64,000 nt of DNA. Source: Aptenodytes patagonicus (lineage: Eukaryota; Chordata; Aves; Sphenisciformes; Spheniscidae). A model generated the notes under the pieces. It was not told where the DNA came from. It made no database searches and was given only the letters and a program-made list of their open reading frames with translations. Positions 14,394-27,700 of this stretch are shown here, piece by piece. A program made the position numbers and the translations under genes. Position 1 is the first letter of the stretch. Every line of letters starts with the position of its first letter. The DNA is taken from contig NC_134949.1 of assembly GCF_965638725.1 (NCBI RefSeq), positions 39,212,151 through 39,276,150 of the forward strand, read 5' to 3'.

Positions 14394-15049
14394 CTAAAGG
14401 AATTTTCTTTTTAGTTCAAGTCTTTTTTTTAATGTACATAAAGGGATCAAAAAGCATTTCTTTAGGACTTTCGCTGTACACACATGTAACCGAGAAGGAT
14501 TAAGGCTATTTAACATTCTTGTATTTTAATATGAACCTTAAGGAAGATATAACATGTGGAAGTATTTCCCCAATTCTCCTACTGCTCTGTATTATCTACC
14601 CATGCAGACAGATCACGGGCTAGGCCCTGAAAAGTAACATGATTGACATGAACAGTAACGAGGTATGCAAAAAAAAATCCTCTAAAAGGTGCCCTTTGGC
14701 TTCCAGGACCTCCGAAAGCACTCACGTTTTCACGCTGCTTTCTGCAAACCACGACCGATGGAAGGATGCCTTTATTTACTCAGAACATTAATTTTCACAT
14801 CACCACTTCTGGCTTCCATCAGACGCTTTTCAAAGCATGCTCAGCTATGACAGGAGCCGCTGCACATGCATGAGGGCCTGGAACAGAAGCTGCAGCCTCT
14901 GTAACACCAGGGTATGTCATGGGTTTGTAATGGCCACAGTACCCAGCGCCCCACGCAGGGCACCGACAGGCGCTCAGAGCGTTGGTGAACCCTTTTGACG
15001 CGTACAGCACCTCAGTTGGAGGAGTTTACTTAAGACTCCCTTTCAGCCG
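14394..15049. other. Proximal upstream region between exon-like frame and CpG island
   Basis: Moderately AT-rich, then GC rises from about 14820. A 63-codon minus-strand frame (14819-15010) has no recognisable homology and no ATG start. No gene can be supported here. Confidence 0.5.
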
Positions 15050-15067
15050 GCTCTCCCTCCAGGTGAC

Positions 15068-15094
15068 CCGAGCCGAGCCGAGCCGAGCCGAGCC
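15068..15094 (+). repeat. (GAGCC)n microsatellite
   Basis: About five tandem copies of the pentamer GAGCC at the upstream edge of the CpG island. Confidence 0.85.
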
Positions 15095-15208
15095 CTCAGG
15101 GACACCAACCGCCACCGCGTCCCGCCGCGCAGCGCTCCAGCCTGCCACCAAAACGAGGCTCCACATCCCAGCGGGCAACGCGCCGCAGAGGCCCTGCCGT
15201 CCCCCTAA

Positions 15209-15228
15209 ACTACAAATCCCGACGTGCA
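15209..15228 (+). promoter_or_regulatory. ZNF143/THAP11-type (SBS) motif, + orientation
   Basis: The sequence ACTACAAATCCC, three variable bases, then GTGCA matches most of the known ACTACAATTCCC...ATGCA element. It lies about 500-520 bp upstream of the CAND1 ATG. A second copy on the opposite strand lies 33 bp downstream. Confidence 0.6.
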
Positions 15229-15261
15229 CCGCCAATAGCCCCGGGTGCGACGCGGGCGCGA

Positions 15262-15281
15262 TGCACGGCGGGAAGCGTAGT
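15262..15281 (-). promoter_or_regulatory. ZNF143/THAP11-type (SBS) motif, - orientation
   Basis: On the minus strand this reads ACTACGCTTCCC then GCCGTGCA. It keeps the ACTAC, TTCCC and TGCA blocks of the element and faces the copy at 15209-15228. It matches less well than that copy because the central AA is replaced by GC. Confidence 0.5.
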
Positions 15282-15439
15282 CCTCGTCAGCCTTGCCACC
15301 GCCTCCCGCCGCCGCCCCCCGCCTCCCGCCGCGCTCCAGCGGCGGCCTAAACTTCCCGCGCACGCTCTGCGCCACGTACGCTCTGGCGTCACACGGCCGC
15401 GGGCACCTCCCGCCCGCTCGCAGAGCCAATCAGGAGCGC

Positions 15440-15728
15440 CGGCAGCGCGAGGGGAGGGCCCTCTCGACCTTTGACCCGGCGCCGAGCGCGAGCGGCTGCC
15501 CGCCCGCCTCCCCGCCCCGCCCGCCGTGTCAGCCGCAGCCGCAGGAGGCGGCGGAGCGCCCGCCTCCCCCCGCCGCCCTCGCCCCCGCCGCCGGCCCCGG
15601 CTCCGGCTCGCCCCGCCGAGCGCCGTCCCCAGCAGCGGGCGAAGTGGAGCCGGCGAGGCCGGGAAGACGCCGCCTCCTCCTTCTCGCCTCCTCCTCCTCT
15701 CCCTCTCCCCCCGGCCGGGTCCGTCAAC
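15440..15728 (+). other. CAND1: Inferred CAND1 5' UTR
   Basis: GC-rich leader between the CCAAT-box region and the start codon. It contains no ATG, so no ATG-initiated upstream ORF competes with the main start. The transcription start is not visible, and the left boundary is an estimate. Confidence 0.45.
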
Positions 15729-15796
15729 ATGGCGAGCGCCTCGTACCACATCTCCAACCTGCTGGAGAAAATGACATCCAGCGACAAGGACTTCAG
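15729..15796 (+). CDS. CAND1: CAND1 coding exon 1 (residues 1-22 plus two bases of codon 23)
   Basis: Encodes [22 protein letters not shown] and ends TTCAG before the donor gtggga. The ATG has a strong Kozak context (A at -3, G at +4). No ATG lies between about 15440 and this one, so initiation should be unambiguous. The exon lies inside the CpG island. The much longer open frames through this block exist only because GC-rich sequence rarely contains stop codons. Confidence 0.97.
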
Positions 15797-18700
15797 GTGG
15801 GAGCCACCGCCGCCCCCCCCGCGCCCTCCGCCGCCCGCCCAGCCCCCGCCCCGCCGCGTCCGCCGGCTCCGCGCCCGCAGGCCCCGCGCCGCCCTGCCCC
15901 CACGGCCGCCTCCGCGCCGGCCCCGGCCCCGGGCCTGGCGCCGCGGCTGTCAGGGCGGCGGCGGGTGCCGGGCGGCGGGGAGGCCTGCGGGGCCGAGCAG
16001 GGCCCGGTGCAGCGAGCCCGGGCTGTGCCCGCCTCGGTGCCTCTCGGGGTGGGAGAGGGGCCCCCCTCCCCGGGCCGCCCCTGCGGGGCTGAGCGCGAAT
16101 CTGCTGCTACCCCGGGAAGAAAGTTCCGGGGAAGGGAGCGCCTGTTTTCGCTGCCCGTGAAGGACGGGGCACGGCAGTGCCCGAAAAGCCGCGGCCTCCA
16201 CGCGTGGTGGGCAGAGATCCCAGGCAGCCCGGAGGAGCCAAGCCGCCGTCAGGTTTGCTGACCTGTGTGGGGCTAGGCGAGGGAGGAGGTCAGCGGCTCA
16301 ATTTCCGTCCTCGCAGATGCTCAAAAGCCGAACGGACGAAGCCCTGAGCAATCTGCTGTAGCTGACCCTGCTTTGAGCAGGGGGGGTGGGCGAGATGACC
16401 TCCCCGGGTTCCTTCCCAACCTCAAAAAATACGGATCCAGTGATCCTGCGAATAGGAGCAGGGAGAGCCACCCAGCACGGCGGGCTTGAACATCCTGAGC
16501 TCACATGCTTCCTGGATGCTGCATCTTGTAGACAGAGGGGTTTTGTGCTCCTCGCATAATTTGGTACGACCTCTAAAAGTCTGTGCATCCAGAGAGAGAA
16601 CTCCAGTTAAGTCTTATGGGGACAGGACTGGTGTATGTAATTTTGAGCTTGGGATCTGTCACAAGAGCACTACTTTTTACTGGATCATTTGCTTGCTTTG
16701 TAATAAATTAATAACAGATAAAATGCAAACATTTGAGTATCAGAAAATGAAATGGTATAAGGAAGCTATTAAAAAACAGCAGAGATGATACATTTACACA
16801 GTAGTTCTAGCAAAGCATTAGCTTAAAAACAATTATGTTTCTTTGTATTGTGTGCAACCAGAAATTCACATTTGAAGCCTTTATTTGTCAAATACATGAA
16901 TACAGACAGGGAAGAGGCATAAAATACACTTGGGTTTTGTTCTTTGCTGCAGCATTACAGTGCTTAGTTTATAGTTAAAGAACACGTTGACATCCAAACA
17001 AGTCTCTTGTTAATACATTAAAATCTAAAGGAAAACAGAGGTGATGATGAAATAACCATAGAGTTGGATTTTGAATAATCTTGTTTGCTTTTGACAAACT
17101 CTTGTAGCACCGGACACAGATGTGTTAAATTTATGGGTTTTTTTCGTGTTGATTTCTTTCAGATTTTAGTAGCATGATATTACCTGGAGAATTTAGGCTA
17201 GAAATTTTGGAAGTAGAAAAAAATAGTGATTAGTCTAAAAAGAGTCCAGAATTGCCTGATTTATTTAAATTGTACTAAAAATAGATTCAAACACTTCTTC
17301 CTCTAAACACTGAAGATGTTTTTACTTTTGTCATGCTAATTTGTTTCTGTGATTAAGGGAACTTTCCAGTTTGTGCTTATGGGGAGGATGACTTACAAAA
17401 AATTCTAATGGATTTGTGACTAAGTACTGATTTTGATGAGTTTAAAACTTTCTGCGTAAAAGGGATAGGTCACACCTGTCAAATGTGGTTGTAGCAAGCA
17501 CTTTTTTTCCCAGCTACATGTAGTTAAAACTTGTTTTGTAGTTGCTTTAGGAGAGCATGCTTTAGAAATTACCTGTTCTAGAGGCTTTGAACAACTTTGG
17601 AATTCTTGAATATTGAAGATTTTTTTCATAGCATAGATTAAAATCTGACTTCACAAACCACAAAAATGAGTGATGCTCATTATGAACTGGCTGTTATACG
17701 AGAACACATTTTATGAAACCTTATGTGTATTGTGTATTTGCATAATGGATAAAATAGTATTTAGTACTAGTAATTGTAAGTGCATTTATTCTTAGATCAT
17801 GTATATTTGAAGAGGGGCAGTGTAGTTAAATTGTTGATATCAGGGAGCTGAGTATAAACCCCAGTTCAAGTAACCACTTTACTGTAAAATTTAATCCCCC
17901 GTTTTTTGTATAAACTGACTTGTCCGATGCAAATGTTTGTGGCATTTATTGTCCGGAAACTCGGACATAAATTCTAAAATGGGCAGTAACGTAAGGTGGC
18001 AGTTTACTGTGTGGCTGTGGGAGAAGTAGTGTCCTCACTGGAGGAGGAGAATGACTACTCTGAGTACAAGGTATGAGGAGCTGCTGACATGCTGGTGCTT
18101 TGCACCAGGTAGAGTTTGATGCACCTGAGGAGGAAGCAGTTGTGACTAAAGGCCACATCTAAACTGCTCAAAACCATGTTTCTAAATACCGGCTACTTTA
18201 AACTAAAGTTGCTAGGCCTCCCCACACCATTGTGGGATTTGGGTTGTTGTTTGTTTCTTGGCTTTTTTTTTAATGGATGAGTCTGCCAGGAGGACTCTCC
18301 TCATTTGTAGTTGAGTGCAGAAGCTGCTGATGCACCGAGGATGCACAAGCTCTGCTTAGTTCAGGAACTTGTCACAAGTAGGTGATGATTGCATGTGAAC
18401 TCATAGGGCTGGGAAATGGGAGCTATTGACAAAGGAAGTGAGAGGAGGCTATTATGAAGGTTTAAGAAAAGGAGGTAAATATAGCAGTAACATGGAGACA
18501 GTTTTTGAATGTTCTAGTACTGCGTGACTTCATGTATATCCTTATTCCCATCCTATCTGTCCATTACCTTTACTTACCAAATAGCTTTTTTTCCTTGCTG
18601 TGCTTAAAAGCTGATGCCATTCGCCTTCATCATCTGTTTATGTGCACATCTGGTTTCTGTCAGATTACGGGCTTGCTTCAGCGGGACTGTTGGAGTGAAT

Positions 18701-21700
18701 GAAAAATGAGTGAGGTCTTATCTTAGAAACACCTTGAGACTGGAATTACTGTATTAAAAGACAGGACAAGCTGAGGTCCATTATGTGAGGGCAGGCATCT
18801 GGCACTTGTGATGCATATTAAGATTATGCAGAGTCTTGGCTTTCATTTTCAATAAAAACGTATCTAGCATGTCAGGCGGTAGAGATAACCTTCCAAGTAT
18901 GACCTGAGCTCAAGTGATGTCTGCTTGAGGCTGATGTGCCTGAAGTCCAAATCTCAACCTTAACTGTTTAATTACAAACCATTTTTTGTCTGGGGCTTTG
19001 AATGGGGTTTGGGATTGGTACTGAAGCCCATGGGATCTGTAATTGAGTAATACATCTGTATTACTTCTTCTGAGAATAGAGGACGCTTACAAAAGAAAAA
19101 CAGATTGGAAAACAGACTTCAGAAGGAAAAGAAACAAAAGGCATAAAAGCAGTATTTTTGGAAAGTAATTTCTCAGTATGTTTGGTGGATATGACAGTGT
19201 TATTGAACAGTAAATTAATTGATATGAAAGATGATTTTGTTTGCTTGATCTCTCAAGAGTTAATCTTGGTCTTTAATGTGGCACCCTGGATTGAGGGCTG
19301 GATAAACGTGATCGGCCGTTGTCTGGACTATAAACAAACTAGTCTGTACAGGGCAAGAAAACAAAAAACACATAAAATGTTGCTTCACTTTTATTTCTCC
19401 CTTCATTAATGTTTGTGAATTTTATGGGAGAATGTTTGAAAAACTCTGTATTTTTCTTCTTGCTTAAAAGTTGTTTTAGAATAAACTCAGAGCAGAGATT
19501 CATTTTTTTTTTTTTACAAACTTTAAAGAAAAATGCCTGTTTTCAACAACATCAGCATAGCTAATGAAAGGACTACTTAAAATCCAGGAAAGTGTCGGTT
19601 TTTCTTTGTGGAGATCATTTGGAATATAATGTAAACAGTGGAAGTAAAATATGTAGCTATTCTCATCAGGGAAGGATGAGCACCTAACTAAAAGTTATTG
19701 TCAGTTTTAAATACAATTTTTCTGCCTTTTATTCTATAACTAAAATAAATGCTACTTGCATCACAAAACAGGTAACAGTAATCCAACATTAAATGTGATT
19801 TATTTGATAACAAATGGTGGAAACTGAGAATCTTGTATCCTGAGCACTGTGAATAACCCGTATCCTTTTAGCAATAATTATCTGACTATCTTTTGTCAGG
19901 TTTATGGCTACTAATGACTTGATGACAGAACTACAGAAAGATTCTATCAAGCTGGATGATGACAGTGAAAGAAAGGTGGTGAAGATGATTTTGAAATTAC
20001 TGGAAGATAAAAATGGTGAGGTGCAAAACTTAGCTGTCAAATGGTAGGTATTCTTTTTCTATGGTGTGAAGAATTGTTTAATGACTGAACAACATAAAAG
20101 CACTTTTGAAAAACTTAAAGGACCACTGCTACGCAGAATAATTGTGAAATTGATGTCCACAAAGGAACCCTTGTACTTGTAGGCTACTTGCCTTAATTGT
20201 AGTTTCTTACAGAACTTATCTTTTGTTGACATTGTAGATTAACATTTGGGTTTTCAGGTGACAAATAGCACATGCAGTCCTTGTTGAAAGTATATGAATG
20301 ACATGCTTGTTCTTTGGTGATAATTCTTGAATGCTAAATAGATTTAAAAAGATTATAATTTATTGGTAGTTGCCACATTGATATTTGACTGTGAGAAGGT
20401 AGATGATGTGTAGGGGAAGAATTGTAGTATTGGAGTAGTTTTCAAGCAGAGATAAAAACATAAAAAGGTAAATAGGTGGTCGTGGTTATCAAATATGGAA
20501 CTCACCTCTTCCCTAACGTTCAGAATACTGTGTTAATGGTTTTACATGCTTTACAGGAACTGTAAATGTTTTATGGGGTCAGGATGCAGTTACTTGCATT
20601 TCAGAGACTTCTGTTGCTTCAGTGCCCTCTCTTCCTCACTTTATTTAACTTTACATGTGGTGTGGCTTTTCCAGAGCACCCTTTGAAGAGGCGCTACTTT
20701 TATTATGACTGACTTTTTGTTCTTGGCCCTTCTGACTTCTTGTGCCCTTTAAGGAGGGCCTCTCTGTTAAGAAGCTTCTAGTGTTCCTGAGAATGCTTCT
20801 TGTTTGTGAGCTCAGTTTGTTTTTTTTTTTTCATATGCCATCTATGCTACTCACATTCCATGAGGCATGGATTGAAGTAAACTTGCTACACAAGAGCTTG
20901 GGACAGCTTTGAAGAGAAGTTTCACATTGTGACTAGCTGAGTTTGTTTCACTTTGTTATTCTTTACAGTTTGCCCTATCAGACTAGCAAAGCAGAAAATT
21001 AAAGCCTGTGTGTACATCTGCTTATGTACTTAGAAGCAGTGCTTGCTTCAGCTTCTGAAATATTTTAAGCGATGGTAACCAAAACCTTGCACAGAGAAAC
21101 TAGTGTAGGAATAGCAAGTTTCAAGCCAAGGTTTAATATTAGCAGTGTAGTAATATAATTGTCACTACTTTTTCATTACTCTCAGCAGGGTTGCAGTGTT
21201 GTTAAAATGCATCTTCCCCCCCCCCTTTTTAAACAAACAACACAAAATGTCATGTTTCTTTTTAATTCAAACTTCTGAAATGTCAAAGTTCCTTGTGATG
21301 CAGCTTAAGTTCTATAGCTTTGAAACAGATGGCTTGTACTCAATTAGAAGAGTAGATTATTATGAAACTTGGCTCAGGCTTAGAATTGTCTTTGTGTGAA
21401 ATGGCATTTTGTGGAAAAGTTACGTTGCAGCATACATGCTGCAACATACACTCATCTTTAATGTACATCCTAAAGTTATCCTGAAGTTTAGATTAATGCA
21501 CATAGGCACAGCTTATATATCACAATCTTTAATGGCAATGTTAGAATTTTGGACCTAAAGTACAAGTAATGTTTATTAAAACATTAAAGAATGATTGCAA
21601 CAGGAAGAGAATGAGAAAATAGATGGCTGCCTGTGTATGCACCATTCTTCTCTTTTTAAAGTTTACTTTGACATACTGATAAAATTCTTGGATTTAATTA

Positions 21701-24700
21701 AAATGACAGGATCTATTTAAAGTTTGGAGTCTTTTCGAGAAATCCAAATAATGTTAAAGAACAGTGTTAAATTTACTGTAATGGGACAAGAAACATGATG
21801 GAAAAGTTTTCAGGTAAATTGTGAACATTTATCTAGAATGTGTACATTCTTGAACCTATTGAGCTTTTTTCGCATTCCAGTCACTTGTAGATATGCTTTG
21901 AGGACAAAAAAAATACCCTAGAAGAGTCTTCTCTTCTTAGAATCTTAGAATCATTAAGGCTGGAAAAGACCTCTAAGATCATCGAGTCCAACCGTCGACC
22001 CAACACCACCATGCCCACTAAACCATGTCCTTAAGTGCCGCATCTACACGTCTTTTAAATACTTCCAGGGATGGTGACTCAACCACTTCCCTGGGCAGCC
22101 TGTTCCAATGTTTAACCACTTCTTAAGGCAGCTTATACTCACGGTGTTGTTCCATGACAGTTTTAAGCCAGTCTAAGCTAATGCTGCTGCTGCTCTGCTG
22201 TTCTCGCCCTCCTTGTCCCTTATCTGATTTTGTTGCACTCTGGTTTGGGGACTTAGTTTTCTTCTGGCTTAGCGCTCTCCTCTTGCGATCAGATGAGCAT
22301 TGGTAGAAATAGTAGTGGGGGTGAAGGATGGGAAAGATTGAACACTATTAAGCTGTAGTTTTTCTAAGACAGTTCAAGCTGATCTAAAGTCTGCCATCTA
22401 CTACAAGACTGGGTGTAAGCCCAATTCGTTGGGAAGTTAAATTCAGCCAGCATGTTTTTCTTGACTTTTTGGTTTTTAAATATTTTGTGGTGTTGTTCTT
22501 TACTTTTATATTTCTGTTACAGATTTCTGGCACTTTCAGCTGAGGAAAGCATAAACTGTGTTTAGATCTCTAATTTAAATGCTCTGATGAACTTTAGAGA
22601 CTATCAGCAGGGACTTTCATCAGACTGGTACTTGATGACCCATTTAAGTATAGATTCCCTCTTTCATAGAAAAAGGGTTTAAGACAATCCTATGTACCTT
22701 TGAATCCGTATTTGAGACAGATTTTTCCTTGAGGAAAGGAGGAAAGATTTGCAGTTTGTTAGGGGAGCTTCCTCTACAGGTAGATCAATGGAAACACTGT
22801 GAATGGCAAAGGTATTGATCACTCCTTGAGTAGGTAAGAATCTCTTGCAGGAGGATTGCTCTTTCAAGGTTTGATTCTTGAGGTCACTGAACAGAGCAGA
22901 TTTAAAACAACTTGGAGCAGCCTTAAAGCAGCATTTATTTTTAGGCAAGCGTAACAACAAGTAAGCAGTGTTCCTGGTGTTGCCTTATCCGCTGCTTGCT
23001 TTCACATTTGGGTAGGAAGGGCTCTATTGCTTAAAATGCTGATGAACTTGTTTCTTATTATCTCTTCAAAGCACACTAGTGACTTTGTTCTTGATCCTTT
23101 CAGTTATATTACACTGGTTTTGGACAGGATAAAACATGTTGTTCTTTGGTTAGCAGAAGTCAAATTGAGAGTTCATAGATATTTGGGTCGCTACCTTGAA
23201 AGATGATTGTGCAGTTCATTTCTGAATAAAAATGAAAATTAATGAGCTGCCTTAGTACTTTTGGAATAAAAGTCAACCTGCTCTAAGCTTTGACCCTACA
23301 GAAGGGAAAGGAGTTTATTTGTCAAGCTTCTGTTATTGCAGACAGTAGATGCAAACTAGGTCAGTAACTGCAGGTTGTTCATCTTGTTTTTCTTAAGAGC
23401 ATGTAAAATTTTAAATGTATTCTCGTTGCCTACGTTTCTTCTGGAGGAGTTGTTCTTTGCTTCATGTGATAGTCATAGGCTGTTTTACAGTCAGCCAATG
23501 TAGAAAATGCTATTGGACGTTCTTACAGCATATTCTTAGTTTAAGGCTGTTAGTGTAGTCCAGCATGGTATCCTGTGCACCTTATGGCACTGGTAATTAT
23601 ACTGCCTGTAGCTCTATCCAAGATTATGTGCATCTGGGTTAGACAAGCAGTATGGTTTGTCTAAGCATAGGTATTGTGTTGGATGGACTGTTTGTTTGTC
23701 ATTGCTGATAATGTTGGTAATGTTCTCTTGGCCCAAATTGCACATTAATTGTTTCATATGTTCAGTGTTGCAGTTTAAGGATGAACCGCTTCTCATTTTG
23801 AGCAGTTATCTATGGTTTGATATTCTGCCATTTAAACCTATACTTACAAATTTTTGTTTCACACTGTGAAATGTTTCCTGAAACCTGTAAAAACCCAAAC
23901 ACACGCATAGATATATGGGAAAAAAAAAAAGTGGGATTAAAGTAAGTACTTTCAGTGATTCCTCCCTTGTGATACTGTAGTTTCTCTGCATTTACCAGTG
24001 TGACTTCTCTGGGCAGTAATTCAATATAGGGAACCCTGCTTGATGCTGTGAGTGTGAGTCATTAGTGTGAACAGGATGATGCTCATATTGACTGTTGTGT
24101 GGCTGATCCGGTTCAGCAGCTTTAAAGCGTTTTGGATGCTGTGGTAATAGACTGCTGCACATCACGCTATACTGGTGATTTGAATCCTTTTTTTTTTTCC
24201 CCCATTTGTGAATTTTAACTCTTCCCTGTAAGTAAATGTGCTTATTTGATAACCATTAAAATATGCCAGTGTGGGACTATAATTGATTATGTCCCTCTTC
24301 CTAATAAGGAACTACACTATGAACACCTTTATTTTCAAATGTATGTAACTTAAGGGAGACAGTGTGTTATAGTCGCTGTTTATTTCCATAGGCAACTGAA
24401 TGAGCTTTTGACTTTAAGAGAAACTGGATGCAAATTACTGGCTAGTGAAAGGGAAAAGATCAAAGAACACTTAAAACAATATCTGAAACTGCCTTCAAAT
24501 GTGTAAAATACATGCTTAAGTGCAAAAGCTTTGTATTCAGAACTGATTTTATAAAATAAGGTTATAGTTTATTTTCAACTTCTGATAAGCTTCGTTTGTA
24601 ATCTGGGACTAATAATAAGGTCTGTAAGTGATATCTGCTGATTTTTAAAGGCCAGAAAAGCTTGAGGCAGTCTTTTTTAAGATTTACTTCATAATTGGTG

Positions 24701-27700
24701 TGTCAGCTTTATTGAACTAATAGGCTGAATAAGTAGGACTGAAGACGCTAATTCAGGTAAAATCTGGTTTAACACTTTATAGAAACTGTAATTTCAAGTG
24801 TTTGTGTGAATGACTTTGTCATTTCAGTTGTTTGGTCATCTTTAAAACATCAGCAAAAAAGTGTTTCCTATACTTAATTGAGATGGATCTAATTGACCAG
24901 CCTTTGCTGTGATTTAGTTACTCATAGGTTACACTTGAAAAACAAACATATTTAAATCAGAAGAATTTAGTAGTTGTTCAATAGTTCAGGTTTAAAAAAA
25001 AAAAATCCTTACCATCACTTCAGATGTTTTCACTTATGGAACAACTGTTTTTTGGTGGAGATCTGCTTCTGGTCTGTCAAAGTCGGTGTATAAAAGGATG
25101 GTGTCGGCTGCAGGTCTCCAGGATGTGGAAGATGTATTTTCATAGAGCTGTACAAGCTGCAAACTGCAAAGAGCAAAAGACCTGACCTTTCTAGCAGTGA
25201 AAGGAGGGGATGACATTGCCACCTGGAATCTCACCAGCCAGACAGCAAACTTGCTTGCTACTGATCAAAAGCAAACTTTCAGGATTGTTGCTCTGAAGGC
25301 TTGCCATATTTTTGAAAGGATACTGTTACTCAGTTTTATATGAATACACTTCCATAATTGTACATGTGCTTGTTCCTGCTTCCTAGTGCTTCTATTTGCA
25401 ATACTTCTGTTGGAGCATTCAGTGTTACAAATATGAAATAGTTTCTACGGTTTCTGCACTCACACCTTTGTATACTGTAGTCTGTTGATAGTAATGCCCA
25501 GGGAATTTCTCTGGACTACTGTGGACAGTCATCATACCTTGGAATTGTGATTGTTTCTGTTCTAGGTGATTTGTGCTTGCGTCGCTTGCAAAACAATTTA
25601 CTATGCACCAAGGGTAGACATGTGCAACAACACTGTGAGTAGCTGCTAACTGACAGTGGTGTGTATTTGAAGAGGGGCTAGTGATGTGTCAGTGAAACAC
25701 TGTGAAGGGAAAGCTTGGCTGAAGAGTGAAAACAAGTTGTGGAGAAAGCTGTGAGCTTTTTGAGCAACTGGAGAAAATATTTCAACTTTTAGGAATGCAG
25801 TCAGGGATGGCTTGATGTATTTGAGTCTAGGAGCTAATTCTTGATAATAATCTGTGTGTTGGCAAATGCTTGTGTACAAATTTATCAGGAATTTATCTGT
25901 TGGAGGAAAAAGGTCTTTACCAGTATCAAAGTCCAGAAATTATTTTAATAAGATTGCAGTATTAATTTGACATGATTGAAGCATTAAAATGACCAGATTA
26001 GACTGTGGATGTGGTCTTCTAAACCCCTACTCTCAGGGGTTTAGTAGCTGTGGAGATGGTTTGATGGAATCTAAAGATTCCAGTGCAGTGCCCTTTTCCT
26101 AAATTAAAGGGCAGTGCGAGGTTAGGGCCTGAGGTTTGGCTGCTTTTAACAAAGGGTGCTCTGTCAGAGCTGTTCATTTCTGCAGGGGTAGGTGTACCTG
26201 CTGAAGCAAGTGAGAAACCGTTCCATTACGTCTTCATTTCTGTGCACTTAAAGGGCTTCTTTTTATGCCTTTCATCAGATACCAGTCAGTATCTCAATTA
26301 ACAGTTCTCTTGAGATTATCTGTTTTCTGTATCTTCTAGAAACGTTGCACCAAAGTTGTTTTCGTGTATTTTTTTTTAAGATGTCTGCATATCTCTGTAA
26401 AGTACTCTGCAAAGTGAGTAAGTCGCAATCGTCCTGAATTTGTGGCATTGGGGTGATCATAATGCATCAGCTTCAGATCTCTGTGGCCTAATTTGACTAA
26501 TGTCAAATTAGTTCGAAATTTTGTGCATTAACAAAACTGAGTTGTATGTGATATTTCGGTAAATATGTTTTGCCTTTGCTTGCTTTTTTTTTTTTTAAAT
26601 TCCCAAATTGCCAGTATTTTCAGCAGGTTGTACCATGCGAGTAGGGTGATGATGGGTAAGGAGAGAAGGAAACCAAGGAGGTTACAGTTTGTGAAGGAAG
26701 GCATGGAAAGCGGTAGGAGTGATTGTCTTGGGAATCGCATATTCCTGGGTGTTAATCTAAGTGCTGTGCCTCGAGTGCAAACACCATTTTGAGTTCATGG
26801 GGGTAAGGCATTATGAGCATGGCCATTGAAAGAGAAGCTCCTAAGTTTGCCTAATATGGTGACAGACCACCAAATCAAAACTTTGAACCTTACTTTGGTT
26901 ACTATCGTATTGTAAGAGACACTTAGTGCTTGAATGCAAGGGTTTGCTTTATGTAATAGATAAATCTCCTTTGTCCATGTCCTCCTGTCTGCACTTCTTC
27001 CTTGCTGCCTTTTGCTTCTGTTGGGCATTTTTTAATGATAATTAGCTCTTGCTGCTGTGAATTCTTGGAACTGGGAAAGAAGGGTAACAACAGTGGGGTA
27101 CATACATCTTCCATCCCAAAACCTGTTGTATTTTGGTTTTGTCCTACTGTATAGAGCCATGTCTGCTAGCTGTCCAAGAGGGAAGGCCATAGATCTCAGC
27201 CCTTTGAGTCCAGCTGGAATTACTGGCTTGCAGTCTTCTGGATCGGAGCCTAGTCCTCCCATCTAGCTCCCTCCAACAGCTGTGTGTAACGGTTTAGTTT
27301 GAGCTGTTGCAACACTGTCTTTTTTTTTTCAGGAGTGGAGAAAATGGGTGACCAGATCAGGTGGAACAATGATTTTTGAGGGTCTACAGTTGTCCTGTGG
27401 CATGAGCTGTATGGTGGAGAGGGATGGCTTTGGAATGACTGAGAGGACTTCTAAGGCAGGAAGCGTGAAAGGCATGGAGAACTCCAAGTGTGTTTGGGAG
27501 CCTTTGTAGCAGGAGGAATGGAAAACTTGATGTTCTGAGACTGAAGAGAAGACTGAGTTTCAGAGGAACTTGGAACATGTAGATTTGGATTTACCTTGTA
27601 GGTGCTTCTAAACAGTGTTCCAGACTGTTCCTCTTTCTTTCCACATGCACACTCACAAGGACAGTTGCTCTGACCAGAAGTGGGGATTGCTAAACTGACT

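Larger units (their letters stand above)
15050..16260. promoter_or_regulatory. CpG island at the CAND1 promoter
   Basis: A sharp switch from AT-rich flanks to very GC- and CpG-dense sequence covers the promoter, 5' UTR, exon 1 and the start of intron 1. No TATA box is evident. Visible elements include CCAAT boxes at 15232-15236 and 15426-15430 (gccaatcagg, NF-Y type), an E2F-like TTCCCGCG at 15353-15360 and CCCGCCCC Sp1/KLF boxes near 15511. This fits a broad housekeeping promoter. The boundaries are by eye. Confidence 0.9.

Noticed and set aside
15210..15749. 179-codon minus-strand open frame in the CpG island
   Set aside because: Gly/Arg/Ala-rich shadow of GC-rich DNA, with no domain or splice support.
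15293..16261. 322-codon + strand open frame through 5' UTR, exon 1 and intron 1
   Set aside because: It runs in a different frame from CAND1, is made of Pro/Arg/Ala low-complexity sequence, and exists because the CpG island lacks stop codons.
17815..17885. MIR-like SINE resemblance in intron 1
   Set aside because: Only scattered matches; too diverged to call without an alignment.
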